Source: Bromus sterilis
Lineage: Eukaryota > Streptophyta > Magnoliopsida > Poales > Poaceae
Length of the DNA: 64,000 nt
Direction: 5' to 3'
Assembly: GCA_950022295.1 (NCBI GenBank)
Contig: OX465598.1
Location: forward strand, 4,464,001-4,528,000
Shown in pieces: positions 33,789-45,577 of this stretch. Both the position numbers and the translations under genes were made by a program. Each line of letters starts with the position of its first letter. Position 1 is the stretch's first letter. A model generated the notes under the pieces. It was not told where the DNA came from and did not search any database. It saw only the letters and a program-made list of their open reading frames with translations.

Positions 33789-34922
33789 ATGGAACCCACT
33801 TCGACGGCAACGACGGGGGACACGGGTTCGGCAGATGATCTAGGTTTACTGATGTCTCAGCTGGGTTTGAAGGAAGAGGATCTGGACGACGTGGTTTTCG
33901 AAGAGGAGGCCCCCAAAGTTGATGAGCCGATCCGTTGGATGGCGGTGGTTAGGGTTTATACGGAGAAGAATTACAGCCAAGCGGCGTTCTTCAGAACCAT
34001 GAGGGCGGCGTGGGATTTGTCGAGGGATAGCAGATTCCGCCCCCTGCAGCCTAATCTCTACTCAATCAAGTTTAAGTGCTTAGCGGAGTGGGAGAAAGCG
34101 ATGGAAGGGGGTCCGTGGAACTTCAGAGGCAATCCTGTTCTTCTTGCTGAATTTGATGGTTTTACTAAACCTGACACCATTGATCTCAATAAGTTTGATA
34201 TTTGGGTCCAGATTCATAACTTACCTGATGGCTACTACCCTGTGATTAAAGCTCTTGCCATGAAAGTGGGGGAGTTTGTTTCCGCCGAAACTCCCTCGAG
34301 GGATTTTGGAGGCAATTTTGTGAGAGTGAAGGTGAAGCTGGACGTGAGGAAACCTTTGAAGAATCATGTGTCAATCATCAGGGGTGGTAAGAGGGATATT
34401 TTCTTGATCAAATATGAACGCCTGCCGGATTGGTGCGCGGTCTGTGGATGTTTCGGGCATGTTTACAAGGAGCATGGTAATGGAATTCATCCGCCAGAAG
34501 CACTGATTTTCAGAAACCTTCGAGCTACTTGGTTTTTCAGAGCTAGGAAGTTTTATTCTGGTGGGGGAGAGGGGCCCCAAACAGGGCTGGGTACTAGCCC
34601 TATGCAAGTGTTTCCTACGGCCTCAGGTGATCAGCTTGGCAACGAGCTGGGGAGTGCTATCCAGGATGAGGACATGACTGAAGCGGAAAAGGAGAAGAAG
34701 AGAGGTTCACATAGCCGTGATGACCTGGGCGATTCAAGTGATAGAATTCAAAGTGGTGCTTTCAGTGCTGATGGGATGGTACCTCCAATACCCCCCAGTC
34801 CTCCACCGAAACCGAGCGATCCTAAACGGACGAGGACAGAGCAAATTGGGGAGAAGAGTGATCAAAAAACAATATTGGCAAAATCAACGGGCCTCCCGGA
34901 GAGGCACCGCCGGGCCCAATGA
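33789..34922 (+). CDS. LINE ORF1 protein (DUF4283, zinc knuckle)
   Basis: 377 residues from the ATG in CTGCAGCCATGG; the longer upstream extension has no ATG. Residues about 45-190 form a DUF4283-type domain (AAFFRTMRAAW, FDIWVQIHNLPDGYY, GKRDIFLIKYERLPDWC). The knuckle is C-x2-C-x4-H-x4-H (CAVCGCFGHVYKEH), where the last ligand is usually Cys. The C-terminal part is acidic, then basic and proline-rich (PPIPPSPPPKPSDPKRTR). The family role is nucleic-acid binding and chaperoning of LINE RNA. The stop codon overlaps the ORF2 start as ATGA. The frame is intact. Confidence 0.85.
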   Translation: MEPTSTATTGDTGSADDLGLLMSQLGLKEEDLDDVVFEEEAPKVDEPIRWMAVVRVYTEKNYSQAAFFRTMRAAWDLSRDSRFRPLQPNLYSIKFKCLAEWEKAMEGGPWNFRGNPVLLAEFDGFTKPDTIDLNKFDIWVQIHNLPDGYYPVIKALAMKVGEFVSAETPSRDFGGNFVRVKVKLDVRKPLKNHVSIIRGGKRDIFLIKYERLPDWCAVCGCFGHVYKEHGNGIHPPEALIFRNLRATWFFRARKFYSGGGEGPQTGLGTSPMQVFPTASGDQLGNELGSAIQDEDMTEAEKEKKRGSHSRDDLGDSSDRIQSGAFSADGMVPPIPPSPPPKPSDPKRTRTEQIGEKSDQKTILAKSTGLPERHRRAQ

Positions 34923-37900
34923 GTCTCCTAGCTTGGAACTGTCGTGGTTTGGGTAACCCCGCGATAGTTCAAGAAGCCCGTGATTTCACGGTTAAATTTA
35001 CCCCGGCTCTCTTTTGCATATCCGAGACACAAATTCCTAAGCAGAGAGCCGAAGATACGAAGGGATCCTTGGGCTATGACAATTCATTTGCTGTGGCTAG
35101 TTCGGGCAGGAGTGGTGGTTTGGTGGTTTTCTGGAACAACGAACTGGAGGTGGAGATCCTAGGTTCCACTAGATACCATATTGATACAGTGGTTAAAGGC
35201 TTAGGAGAGGGACCTATGAGGGTTTCGTGGGTCTATGGAGAAGCAAGGGTGGCTGAAAGATACTTGACCTGGGATGATTTGAAATCGATTGCTGGAGCAT
35301 CCAGCCTGCCATGGATCGTGCTAGGAGATTTCAACGAGGTTTTGAACCAACATGAATTTGCAGGGGTTGGGCCTCGGTCTTAGACTCAGATGGACGGGTT
35401 TAGGGACACTCTTGATGTATGCGGTCTAAATGACATTGGCTATAAGGGCTGCTGGTGGACTTATGAGAAAAAGGTGGCAGGTGGAACTTTTACCCGTGCT
35501 AGGTTGGATCGAGTGCTTGCCGATGTGGACTGGAACACACTTTTTCCATTAGCCGAAGTGACTACGGATCTGGCGGCGTGCTCAGACCACAGATTGGTGT
35601 GCCTCAGTTTGGCTCCAGGGGCGCAAGTGAAGAGGAAGAAGCCATGGCGCTATGAATGCATGTGGGAGCGGCATGACGAGTTCGAGGATTTTTTGAATCA
35701 GAAGTGGTCGGACTCTGGAATCGCTGGTACTGCCAGTGAGCTAGGTGATAAATTGGGTGATCTGTCTAAACACCTGCACTCATGGGACAGATTCACATTT
35801 GGGAATGTACGGGAACAAATTTCCAAGCTGAAGGCAGAAGCGGAGATCCTCCTCAATCTCCCGGGCAGGCTAGGCTCAGCTCACAGAGAGCTAAAGATAA
35901 AAGAGACTTTGGTGGAGCTGTACCATCGGGAAGAAGTGATGCACAGGCAGCGGTCTAGGGTAGACTGGCTTAGAGCGGGCGATCGGAACACAAAATTCTT
36001 CCAGATGCACGCCTCCCTCCGGCGTAAGAAGAACAAGATCAAGTCCCTGCAGGACGGGGTGGGTGGCATTGTTACAGATGAAGCGCAGCTCGAGGACCTT
36101 ACGACAAATTTCTAAAAAGACTTATATGCGTCGGGTGGCACATCTAACATGCACGAGATTATTGATCGAGTCCCTGTTAAAGTTTCCCATGACATGCAAG
36201 TCCAGCTCGATGCGCCGTATACTAAAGATGAAGTTAAGCAGGCTTTGTTCCAAATGCCGGCGACTAAGGCGCCAGGTCCCGATGGGTTCCCTGCGCACTT
36301 TTTCCAGCGTCATTGGGGAGTGTGTGGTGATGAAGTGACAAAGGCAGTTCTAAGGATTGTGGAAGGCGAAGAGAGTGCGGCTTCAATCAACAAAACTTTC
36401 TTGGTTCTTATCCCTAAGGTGAAGGACCCAACTCTGCTTTCTCAATTTCGGCCTATTAGCCTTTGCAACGTGTTGTACAAAATAGCTTCCAAGGTTATTG
36501 CAAACAGACTCAAGTTGATCCTACCAGAAATTATATCGCCGGAGCAATCCGCCTTTGTCCCGGGCAGGCTGATTACGGATAATATAATTGCAGCATATGA
36601 GTGCTTACACTTTATGAAAAGGAACCGTGCGGTGGTTCACAGACATGCAGCGTTGAAGCTTGATATGATGAAAGCCTATGATAGAGTGGAGTGGTCCTAC
36701 TTGAAGGCCATGTTGGAAAAACTGGGGTTCTCGAACAGGTGGGTCAATACCGTCATGAGCATGGTTACCTCTGTCTCCTACCGGGTTCTGTTTAATGGTT
36801 CTAAACTGGAGGAATTTTCTCCTTCACGTGGTCTTCGACAGGGAGATCCAATATCTCCATATTTGTTTCTTTTAGCAGCAGAGGGCCTTTCGTGCCTTTT
36901 AAACTCTCAAGTTGGGTCTCCGCATTTGGGGGGTCTAATGGTGGCTCCTTCCGCGCCGCCGATAAACCACCTTTTGTTTGCGGATGACAGCCTGCTGTTC
37001 TTTAAATCAACAAATGCGGGAGCTATGGAGGTGTCAAACCTGTTGGAAACCTACTGTACCGCTTCCGGCCAAAGGGTAAATCCGACTAAGTCATCTATTT
37101 TCTTCAGTAAGGGCTGTCCAGAGTCAGTAAGGGAGGAAATCAAAGGAGTGCTGCATGTACCAAATGAGACGCTAAACGAAAAGTATTTGGGGATGCCGTC
37201 AGACGTTGGAAGCTCAAAAAACGGGGCCTTTAAATATCTCAAAGAGAGGTTGTGGAACAAGGTCAAGGGATGGCTAGAGAAACTTTTTTCATCTGCTGGT
37301 AAGGAGATACTAGTAAAATCAGTTGCTCAAGCGGTGCCGGTCTACTCTATGTCATGCTTTAAATTGCCAAGAGGGCTGCTGGAACAACTCAATAAAATGA
37401 TAAGGCAATTCTGGTGGGGCTCGAAGGAGGGAAAGAGGAAGCCAGCTTGGGTATCTTGGGAGGAGATGGTAAAACCGAAACCAATGGGAGGTCTCGGCTT
37501 TAGGGACTTCGAATAGTTCAACCTTGCCCTGTTGGCGCGGCAAGCTTGGAGAATTTTGAAACATCCAAATACCCTGTCATCTCGGATGCTGAAGGCGATT
37601 TATTTCCCAGACGGCGAGATTTTGACAGCAGAACTGGGGAGTCACCCCTCGCAGATATGGAGGTCCGTGCTTGAAGGCAGAGACATTTTGAAGGTAGGTC
37701 TGATAAAGAGGATCGGCAATGGCGCCGACACTCACATTTGGACAGATAATTGGCTGCCTAGGGAAACCAACATGCGCCCTATCGCATGTTTAGTCCCCAA
37801 TCCTCCTGTGCATGTGGATGGTTTAATTGACTTGGTGACGGCATCTTGGAGGGCAGATCTAGTGCACACGGTGTTCTTACCGGCGGACAACGCAATAATC

Positions 37901-39042
37901 TTGGGTATCCCATTGAGCTCAAGATCTATGGAGGACAGATGGGAGTGGGGTTTTGAGAGGAAGGGCCGGTTCACTGTCAAATCTGCATACCGTATGCTCA
38001 TTGATACTAAAGCTAGACGTGTTGATTGGTTGGAGGGGAGACAGGCCAGCTCGGACCCAAAAGCTGAGGAGAAATCGTGGAAGATGCTTTGGGGTAGCCC
38101 GGTCCCCGGTAAAATTCATCATTTCATGTGGCGACTAGCCAAGTTGTCCATTCCGACTGCGGATGTGCGCAAGCATAGGAAAATGGCTAGCGATGACCTA
38201 TGCTTAGTTTGTGGCAACCGGGACTCATGGCGCCATTCTTTAATTGAGTGTAATATGGCAAGGGCCGTATGGGCTTTGGGTGACGACGAAATTATAGATC
38301 ATCTGATGGAGGTAAAGGAGCCAAACGTGAAGCTTTGGATAGCGGAGATCATTGAGTCTATGGGACTCAAGAAAGCAACGGTGGTTTTCGTAACACTGTG
38401 GGCGTTATGGTACGCAAGACGAAAATTTACCCAAGAGGGGATCTCCCAGAGCCCCCTATCTACCCATCAGTTTATCCAGAACTTTATGAAGGAACAGGAA
38501 ATAATCTCCCAGCCAACACGAGCATACGTGCCTACTACAGCTATAAGCACTCGGAGAGGATGGACTCCCATTGAGCCGGGGGTTATGCATATCAGGGTGG
38601 ACGGAGGTTTGTCGAGGGACGGAGGAACGGGTGCTATCGCGGCGGTCTGCCGTGATCACATGCGAGTTTATCAGGGCTCTTCGGCGGTTGTCTACCCAGG
38701 GATCATTGATCCGGTGGGTTTGGAGACTATGGCGTGTAGAGAAGCTCAAGCTCTGGCGCAAGACTTGCAGTGCAGCCGGATCATCACATCTAGCGATGCA
38801 AAAATGTTATTGGAGACATAGAGGTTGGAGCAGGCGGCAAGTTTAGCATGATTACTTCCGAGATTGTGGGTAATAGGAGTATTTTCGTTGAGTATGGCTT
38901 TGTTTTTGAGGGGAGAAATTATAATCCCGACGCTCATAGTTTAGTTAAGTTTGCTTCGAGTCTTAATCCTGGTAGGCACTTATGGTTATTGGGACCACCA
39001 GATCCAATATGTATTCCGGTATTGTTGGATTTGAATGAATGA
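34919..39042 (+). pseudogene. LINE ORF2 (endonuclease, reverse transcriptase, RNase H), interrupted
   Basis: Starts MSLLAWNCRGLGNP, an AP-type endonuclease (ISETQ, VLGDFNEVL, CSDHRLVCL). The reverse transcriptase follows: PISLCNVLYKI, LKLDMMKAYDRVEW, RGLRQGDPISPYLF, and the FADD box at 36977-36988. Then come zf-RVT (WGSPVPGKIHHFMWR, CLVCGNRDSWRHSL) and an RNase H-like domain (IRVDGGLSRDGGTGA, ETMACREAQAL). Stops at 35381, 36113 and 37514 are in the same frame. A one-base shift near 38815 comes just before a further stop at 38819. After the shift the frame continues DIEVGAGGKF to 39042. It is non-functional in cis as it stands. Confidence 0.9.
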
Positions 39043-39078
39043 GAAGTGTCTTACCCCTCAAAAAAAAACTTCTGAGAG

Positions 39079-40535
39079 AGTAATATTGATGATTCTAAAA
39101 AAATGAGTAATATTTATTGTAAAAAAAGGACTAATATTGATATGATGTTTTTTGGATAATAATTAGGATGATGTTCGGGGAGCTATGGACCATTATTAGA
39201 AAATCATGCAAACTAACTCGTCTTCAAAACAAGTCTTTATCGCCTAAAAAACATTCAAGGGAAATTGGAATGCGAAAACTAAACATAGACATGACAACTT
39301 CAAAGTACCTAGTTTATAAGATTGTATGTGGTGGCGGCAAGTGCATAGGACGAACAGGGATGAGTAAGGTGAGGATGTCGCAGCTCGCCGACTTCGGCAA
39401 CATGGTCAAGGGGGGCAACAATGGTCGAAAACGCGTCCACAGAGGGTGGAACTTTAGGGTGGAACTTTTTTTGAGTGATCAAATATTCAATTATTTATTC
39501 GATAAGAAATATCAGGAAACAAATATGTGTGTCACCTAGGAAATTATGTGACCTTACCAACAGTTACCCAAATCTCTTTCTACAATACGATATACAAAAT
39601 AGCCACAAATGCAGTAAAGTGGCTGGTCAATCAAATGATATACTAGGAGAAACTCTACTTAGGCAAAAAAAAGTATTACCACCTTCAATCGCAATACCAA
39701 AACACGCCCATGAAGTCTATAGAACAAAGAGAAGAGGTGATGGTTAACATTTCAGATAAGAAAAAACGCAAGAAAAGAAAGCAAACCTGTTGTCATCTCA
39801 ACAACCCCTTCATGCATCTACATCATTCATGTCAGATTTACAAAAACAAAACAATTGTAAAAGTTTTCCTTATCGCTTCACATTCCACACATTATTATTT
39901 CGTAGTAGCTGTCTTTGCCTTTGGTAGTGCTGTACTACAGTACGTAGTAGATCGAGATAGAAAAAGAATGGAACGGGATGAAATTGAACCCATTCAGGCC
40001 GGCAGCCGGCCGGAGGTCACATCACATCATCCTCATCAATCACGTATATAATGGTTTGATGCTAGCTGCCATAATGCTATTATTATATAGTCATAATATA
40101 ATAATAGTAAACCCATTAATGGTAAACCGTTTTTCTTATCTGAGACACGCATTTCTTGTTCGAGCTCGTTTGATTCTGGTGCACGCTAGGTCCCTGCCAC
40201 ATATTCTATAGCCAGATAGGACAGAGACATGTTACTATGCTAATAATAGTAATAATAGTACCTGGCTAGGCCAGCCAATTGTTAAGCTGAAAAACCTATG
40301 CAGCATCTTCTTGGTGCCATACTCCTGGAGCGTCGATGCATTCCAGCCGTGTCGTTACGTGCACATATATACATGGTAGAGGAGGCATGCTGCACGCGGA
40401 GATTATGAAACTGGAAATAATTTGATTGGTCATTTTTGTGGGATCGATCGTCCATGCATGCATCGACTGGAACTGCTCGCTACGAGACGAGACCCTAAAC
40501 CATGATTTGGTGCATCTCACTTCCTTTGTTTTATA
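39079..40535. other. Intergenic DNA; displaced former upstream region of ELP4
   Basis: AT-rich. Before the LINE inserted, 39079 onward was contiguous with 33592. It contains the left member of the inverted pair (39893-40401), annotated separately. No convincing gene. Confidence 0.5.
39893..40401 (+). repeat. Inverted-pair member 1 (partner 52740-53148)
   Basis: Roughly 75-80% identical by eye to the reverse complement of 52740-53148. Shared blocks include TGAAATTGAACCCAT, GAGACACGCATTTCTTGTT, TAGCCAATTGTTAAGCTGA, CTCCTGGAGCGTCGAT and CGTGTCGTTACGTGCAC. No shared reading frame is visible. The pair encloses 12.3 kb that includes the P450 gene. Confidence 0.8.
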
Positions 40536-40617
40536 CTCTCTTCTGTAAATTAATATAAAATAATTTAAATAACTAAAATGATGATTTAAAACATCTTATA
40601 TTTGTTTATGGAAGGAG
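40536..40617. mobile_element. Stowaway-like MITE
   Basis: Starts CTCTCTTCTGTAAATTAATA and ends TTGTTTATGGAAGGAG, with TA on both sides; 82 bp. Confidence 0.6.
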
Positions 40618-40936
40618 TATAATGCAAGATGTTTGGTTTAAATTAAACAGTAAAAACGCCTTACACTATGGAGCAAAGGTAATCAAGTGTAGCTTTTGTC
40701 ATCTTTTTTTGGTAATAGTACTCATTCCTTTCCAAAATATAAGGCGCCCATTGACTTTTCTAGTAACCCCCAAAGAGGTTTTAGCTTATTTTATTTATCA
40801 CAACCCAAACAGTGTACATAGATTAACTTTTCAAGAGAAAAGCTAATAGTTTAAAGCACTAAATACAGAACATCTCATAGAGTTGGAGCATCTAAAGTAA
40901 CAATTAGAAGAGGATATATAGATGAATGCTTTCTTA

Positions 40937-41762
40937 GGGCATCTTCAACGCGGACCCTTAAATATCCCACATTCATCTGGATTGGACTGTTCGGATCAGT
41001 TTTCACATCGAACGTGACCATGTATTTGTTCGCGGGTTGGTTCGTATGTGCGGTTTCCTTGTCAATCTGACTCAAACCAAGGAAGGCTTTGCGGGAGTCC
41101 GGAAACCAAACACATCCCATCCCGGCAACCTGGCCCACTGAAATGCTCTTCGCGCCAGAAATCATCCCAGAGCACGAAGCGGTTGCCGCGCGTTCATGCT
41201 GGTTGAGCATTGGATGTCGGTCGGATGCAGGCACGACCGACCACTGGGGCTAGCATTGATGCCCAGCCAGTGCCGACGTGCCCCTTCACTGGAGGGACGT
41301 ATGGCTCATCGGCCGAGAGCGTCGGTCTTCGCGCATGTTCAATGCGGGAGAGAGAGACACGATGGGATGTCTAACCGTCTGTCGCCTTGTCGCATTAAAC
41401 CAGCTTGGCGGCCGAGAAACCCACTTCGATGCTCCACATTCAAAGCGGCTCCTCCTCGCCCTACCCGACACCGGCTATTTAAACGACGAATCCTCGCAGG
41501 ACCGTGAAACACACCACACTTCTTCCTCCACCTTTTTCATGCATGACTTCAAACTCTAGGCTCTTGGCCGGTGTCCGTGTTCGACCACATCGCTCTAGTG
41601 GAGCAAGACACTTGCACGTCAAAGTGAGCTGGAGCGCAGCCCCTCCTATGAGGAGAGTTGTTGCCTATGAACGGATACATGCTTGGGTTGAATGGCAAAA
41701 CTGATTTTGACAACTCAATTCGAACGGATGCTGAAGGTTTAATGGCCGCATTGAGGATGCCC
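40937..41762. mobile_element. Non-autonomous DNA transposon with about 20-bp inverted ends
   Basis: The left end GGGCATCTTCAACGCGGACC matches the reverse complement of the right end, GGGCATCCTCAATGCGGCCA, at 16 of 20 positions. Flanks are TTA and TTG, compatible with a PIF/Harbinger-type 3-bp duplication with one change. Frames inside are not recognisable. Confidence 0.55.
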
Positions 41763-42040
41763 TTGGTATCTTAGTTTTTGTTTAAGCTGATAAATTATTT
41801 TGCTGATAAGAAAACATGACTCATACCCACAAGAAAATTTCAACCAACTAAACAACAGGGATCCGTTATTTTATATTGCAGACTGTCAAACAATTTCAAC
41901 AAACCACAGGCCGAGCCAAATACAATAGACAACGGCTCGGTTCCCACACACAAACACATGTCCCTAGGGACATATACTTACCACAAGCTGTAATTAATCA
42001 CACACGTGTCGCCGGCGGACGGCCCACATCAACTAGCTAG

Positions 42041-43687
42041 CTAGACGCCGGCGACGGGCACGCGCAGGACGGGGCGGAGCAGGAGGCCGGCCTTCCGGCG
42101 CGCGGTGATGCCGAACGCCTCGGTCATGTCGAAGTCGGCGGGGTCGGCGACTCCGGGCGCCTCCCAGTCGAAGTGCAGCAGCAGGCTGGCCAGCGCCAGC
42201 TCCACGTTGGCCAGCCCGAACCCCATCCCGGGGCACATCCTCCTCCCGGCGCCGAACGGCAGCAGCTCGAAGTCCGCGCCCCTGAAGTCCGCCGCCGCCG
42301 CCTCACCGCCGGCGGCCTCGAACCTCTCCGGCCGGAACTCCTCCGGCGCGTCCGGCCAGTACCGCTCGTCGCGGCCCAGCGCCCAGACGTTCACCAGCAC
42401 CTGCGTCCCCTTGGGCACGTCGTACCCCAGCACCTTGCACGCCGGCTCCTCCCGGCACTCTCTCGGGAGCAGCAGCGGCAGCGGCGTGTGCAGCCGGAAC
42501 GCCTCCCGGATCACCAGGTGCAGGTACGGGACGAACTCCCCGAGCTTCTGCTCCTCCACCTTCCCGCCGGCCTCGAAGGCTCGCCGCACCTCCGTCGTCG
42601 CCCGCTGCATCACCTTCGGGTTCTTCACCAGCTCCGCCATTATCCACTCCAGCGTCGTCGCCGACGTCTCGCTGCCGGCGCCGAAGATGTCCTGCGTTGC
42701 GTATATATACATGCTCGAAATGGTTATTTAGTGTGCACGTACGGTGATGGCATGGCATAGTGATCGATGTAGATGACGGCTTACGAAGATGACGGCCTTG
42801 ATGGAGCCCATGTCGAGAGGGAGCTGCAGGCTGCCGTCCTTCTGTATCCTGAGGAGCACGTCGATGAGGTCTTCGTCGTCGCCGGCGCCGGCGCCGGCGA
42901 TCATCCTCTGCTGGTGCTCGGCGATGATGCCGTCGAGGATGCCGAAGACGATGTCGCGGCAGTCCTCGGCGCGGCGGACGGCGCCGCTGGCCCAGACGGC
43001 GAGCCGCGACGACGGCCACAGGTCGGCCGGGTTGAACCCGCCGGCGAGGCCGATGGAGCGGTCGAGCTCCCGGACGAACAGGTCGCGGTCCTTGCACCGG
43101 TCGCCCATGACGGCGCGCACCGTGCTGTCGGCCACGAGCGCCGACAGCCGCGCGCGCATGTCGAGCGCGTCGCCGGCGGAGGCCGCGGAAGCGACGGCGC
43201 GGAGCATGGCGCCGACCTCCTCCTCCCGGATGGCGCGGAAGGAGAGCACCCGGCGCGCCGTGAGGAGCTCGGTGACGGCGATCTTGCGCATCTGGCGCCA
43301 GTGGTCGCCGTAGGGCGCGAAGATGATGTCGCGGCCGCCGTTGGTGAGCACGCGCACGGTGGAGCTGAGCGGGCGGGTGGCGAAGGAGATGTCGTGGGTC
43401 TTCATCACCTCGCGGGCGCCCTCCCGGGACGAGACCACCAGCGTGGGCACCTCGCCGAGCCGGAGCAGCATGACGGGCCACCCTTTCCGCCGCGCCAGGT
43501 CGCGCATGGCGCGGTGCGGGAGCGCGCCGGCGATGTGGTGCATGCTGCCGATCACCGGCAGCGTCCACGGGCCCGGAGGCAGCCGCAGCTTGTCCTCGCC
43601 ATCCACCGAGCCGCGCCTCCCACGCCGTGCGAGCAGCACGACGAGCAGCGACGCGAGGGCCAGGAGGAGGTAGACGGTGTCTTCCAT
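42041..43687 (-). CDS. Cytochrome P450, CYP71 clan
   Basis: Two exons, 42785-43687 and 42041-42691, phase 0 with a GTAAGC donor and CGCAG acceptor, 517 residues. The N-terminal anchor is YLLLALASLLVVLLA, then proline hinge LPPGPWTLPVIG. The I-helix oxygen-binding segment is FGAGSETSATTLEW. ExxR is REAFRLH, PERF is FRPERF, and the heme loop is PFGAGRRMCPG with the axial Cys. This is an intact ER-bound monooxygenase that should use NADPH-P450 reductase. It resembles grass CYP71-family (71D/71-like) enzymes of specialised metabolism; the substrate cannot be read from the sequence. No other biosynthetic genes are nearby. The high GC content of the exons is normal for grass P450s. Confidence 0.92.
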
Positions 43688-43724
43688 CTTCGTGTGATGC
43701 CATTCATCGATCGGCGTTCAGCGT

Positions 43725-43734
43725 CATATATAGG
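43725..43734 (-). promoter_or_regulatory. TATA box of P450 gene
   Basis: CCTATATATG on the minus strand, 38-47 bp before the start codon, implying a very short leader. Confidence 0.5.
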
Positions 43735-43999
43735 CGCGCGATGTGGATTCCATGGCGTCCGATCAGCTAGATGTTTTTGTCGTGGTGTTGCAGTGAGCAT
43801 GAATGAACATGTGACTTGGGTACGTACGATCAGAGATGCGGTTGTGGAATGGGCAAAGTAGTTTCATTTGTTATCACCGCCCGGTGCATTTGTTTGGAAA
43901 TGCATGGCCGGGTCATGGGCAACGTCAAATCAAAGCCTTCGGAGCCGCTCCCATGTACGTACGTGGTCATGCCACACTCTAACGAGGAGGGTGTCACCA

Positions 44000-44180
44000 G
44001 TGGTTCCTATCTATGAGCGGCCTTATTTGGGTGCCAGGGGCTAACCAACTGCTAGCAGGTCACGGACACACAGATTTGTTGCCTCTCCACTCCACACAAC
44101 CCAAAAACGGAACCAAGAGTTGGCACATTGTAGCAACTCTAGTAGAGAGAGCGGCGTTGACAGTAAAAAAATGAAAATAA
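44000..44180. other. Upstream intergenic DNA of P450
   Basis: No gene or clear repeat seen. Confidence 0.4.
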
Positions 44181-44184
44181 ATTC

Positions 44185-44520
44185 AAAAAAAGCTTAAAAG
44201 ATTTTAATATTTTTTGTGGTGAAAGATGCTTTTGAAGGAGATGTTCATGCAGATTTTCGAGAATATCAGACATCTGGAGGAGCACCTGGCAAAAAAGACA
44301 AATCCGCTGCTTCTCACGAAGTCACTGCTCACACACTATTTGGGCCAGACTTTGTCTTTTTTGCCGCCGGCACCGTAGATGTCGAAAAAAGCTCAAAATT
44401 TACATGAACATCTCCTACAAAAGCATCTTCCACCATTAAAAATTTGATTTTTTTTCGAATGTCTTTTCAAAGATGTATTGCGCAGGTCTAGATGACCCTA
44501 GGCTCATCTTTGAATATCCC
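44185..44520. mobile_element. MITE with inverted arms, related to intron inserts of genes 2 and 4
   Basis: The left arm has AAAGATGCTTTTGAAGGAGA and TGTTCATG. The right arm has the mirror AACATCTCCTACAAAAGCAT. The outer right end in reverse complement (GATATTCAAAGATGAGCCTAG) resembles the start of the intron insert at 10778. Confidence 0.55.
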
Positions 44521-45226
44521 CTCTAGTAGACCCCTTAAGACGTACCGAACCTTAAAATAACCATCACACTACAGTTTCGCGCGAAAAAAGCGTTCCAACC
44601 AAATCCCTTGTACCCTCCCAAACCTTAAAAACAAGGGTCCAATATCCGCCAATACAGTGCCCTGTATCTGGGAAACCTGTTGGCGGGAGGGACATTCCAT
44701 CCCCAATTGTAATACCAGAGCGACTATGTACTTCACCTAAATCTGGCGAAATTGATCGGAAACTCGCCAGAATCTCACCGAAAGTGGGCGAGGCGCTGTG
44801 GGCGTGGTCGGCGATGGACGAGGCAGGGCGCTACGGGTGCCACCGGCCACAGGATGAAGCGCGACGGGCTCGGCCGTCCACGGGGCAGAGCACGGCAAGC
44901 GGGGGATGGAGGCGGCCACAGGCTGAGTAGGGAGGTAGAAGACCAATGAAAAAAAGGATCATATGTGAGCCTATTTATCAAAATTGGCCTATTTTACAGG
45001 CTTTTCTCCGCCGCAGCCGATTTTGATCCTTATAACTTGCTTTTTTCGATCCTTATACCGGATTTAAGGTTTACGATTTTAAGGAATCTGCTATGGATGC
45101 TCTTAGCGGTGACAATGCCAACACTAACAAGTCAAAAATAAGGTCTCTTTGTAGTAACTTCTTTTGGTTTAAACTAAACATTCCATTAGTGACCGGTGAA
45201 TGGCTACCCAACGGTGATAATTAATA
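44521..45226. other. Intergenic DNA without recognised features
   Basis: Mixed sequence with a GC-rich patch at 44780-44940. Nothing supportable as a gene. Confidence 0.4.
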
Positions 45227-45577
45227 CTTCCTTCGGTTCATATTAACTACTCCCTCCGTTTCTTGATATAAGGTGTCTAAGCTTTTTGCACGAATATTAA
45301 TGCGTACATGTAATGCTACAATTGGACTTATCTTTTCGTAAGAAAAATAGAGAGAAAATAGTTTGAATCAGCCAATAATAGGAAATAGACTCTCCGTTCT
45401 ATCTCTTTCCGTATATATATTTACCTATACAGATGGTATAATACCAATATGCCATGTATTTTGGAATTTTTCTCAAAACCTTCGGCACCTTATATGAAGG
45501 AACGGAGGGAGTATTATTTAAATGAATGTATCGAGATGTATTTTAGTACTACAACAATTAATGTGAAACGAAGGAAG
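45227..45577. mobile_element. Stowaway-like MITE, host of a second MITE
   Basis: Outer ends: left CTTCCTTCGGTTCATATTAA; right, in reverse complement, CTTCCTTCGTTTCACATTAA. TA on both sides. It is split by the element at 45250-45511. Confidence 0.8.
45250..45511. mobile_element. Stowaway MITE inserted in another MITE
   Basis: Starts CTCCCTCCGTTTCTTGATAT. The right end in reverse complement starts CTCCCTCCGTTCC. TA target bases lie at 45248-45249 and 45512-45513. 262 bp. Confidence 0.85.

Larger units (their letters stand above)
33605..39066 (+). mobile_element. Full-length L1-clade LINE retrotransposon
   Basis: 5.46 kb, from GAGGGTTTTTGTTCCCCTC to a short A-run at 39059-39068, bounded by a perfect 12-bp duplication. 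It carries ORF1 (DUF4283 plus zinc knuckle) and ORF2 (endonuclease, reverse transcriptase, zf-RVT, RNase H). It lies head-to-head with ELP4. Few lesions and a perfect duplication suggest a fairly recent insertion. Confidence 0.92.

Noticed and set aside
39168..39539. 123-codon frame after the LINE
   Set aside because: No conserved motif, AT-rich composition, and no splice partner.
42105..43861. Long plus-strand and alternative minus-strand frames (up to 466 codons) over the P450 gene
   Set aside because: They are shadows of GC-rich P450 exons. Only the frame with the heme loop, ExxR and I-helix motifs is conserved.
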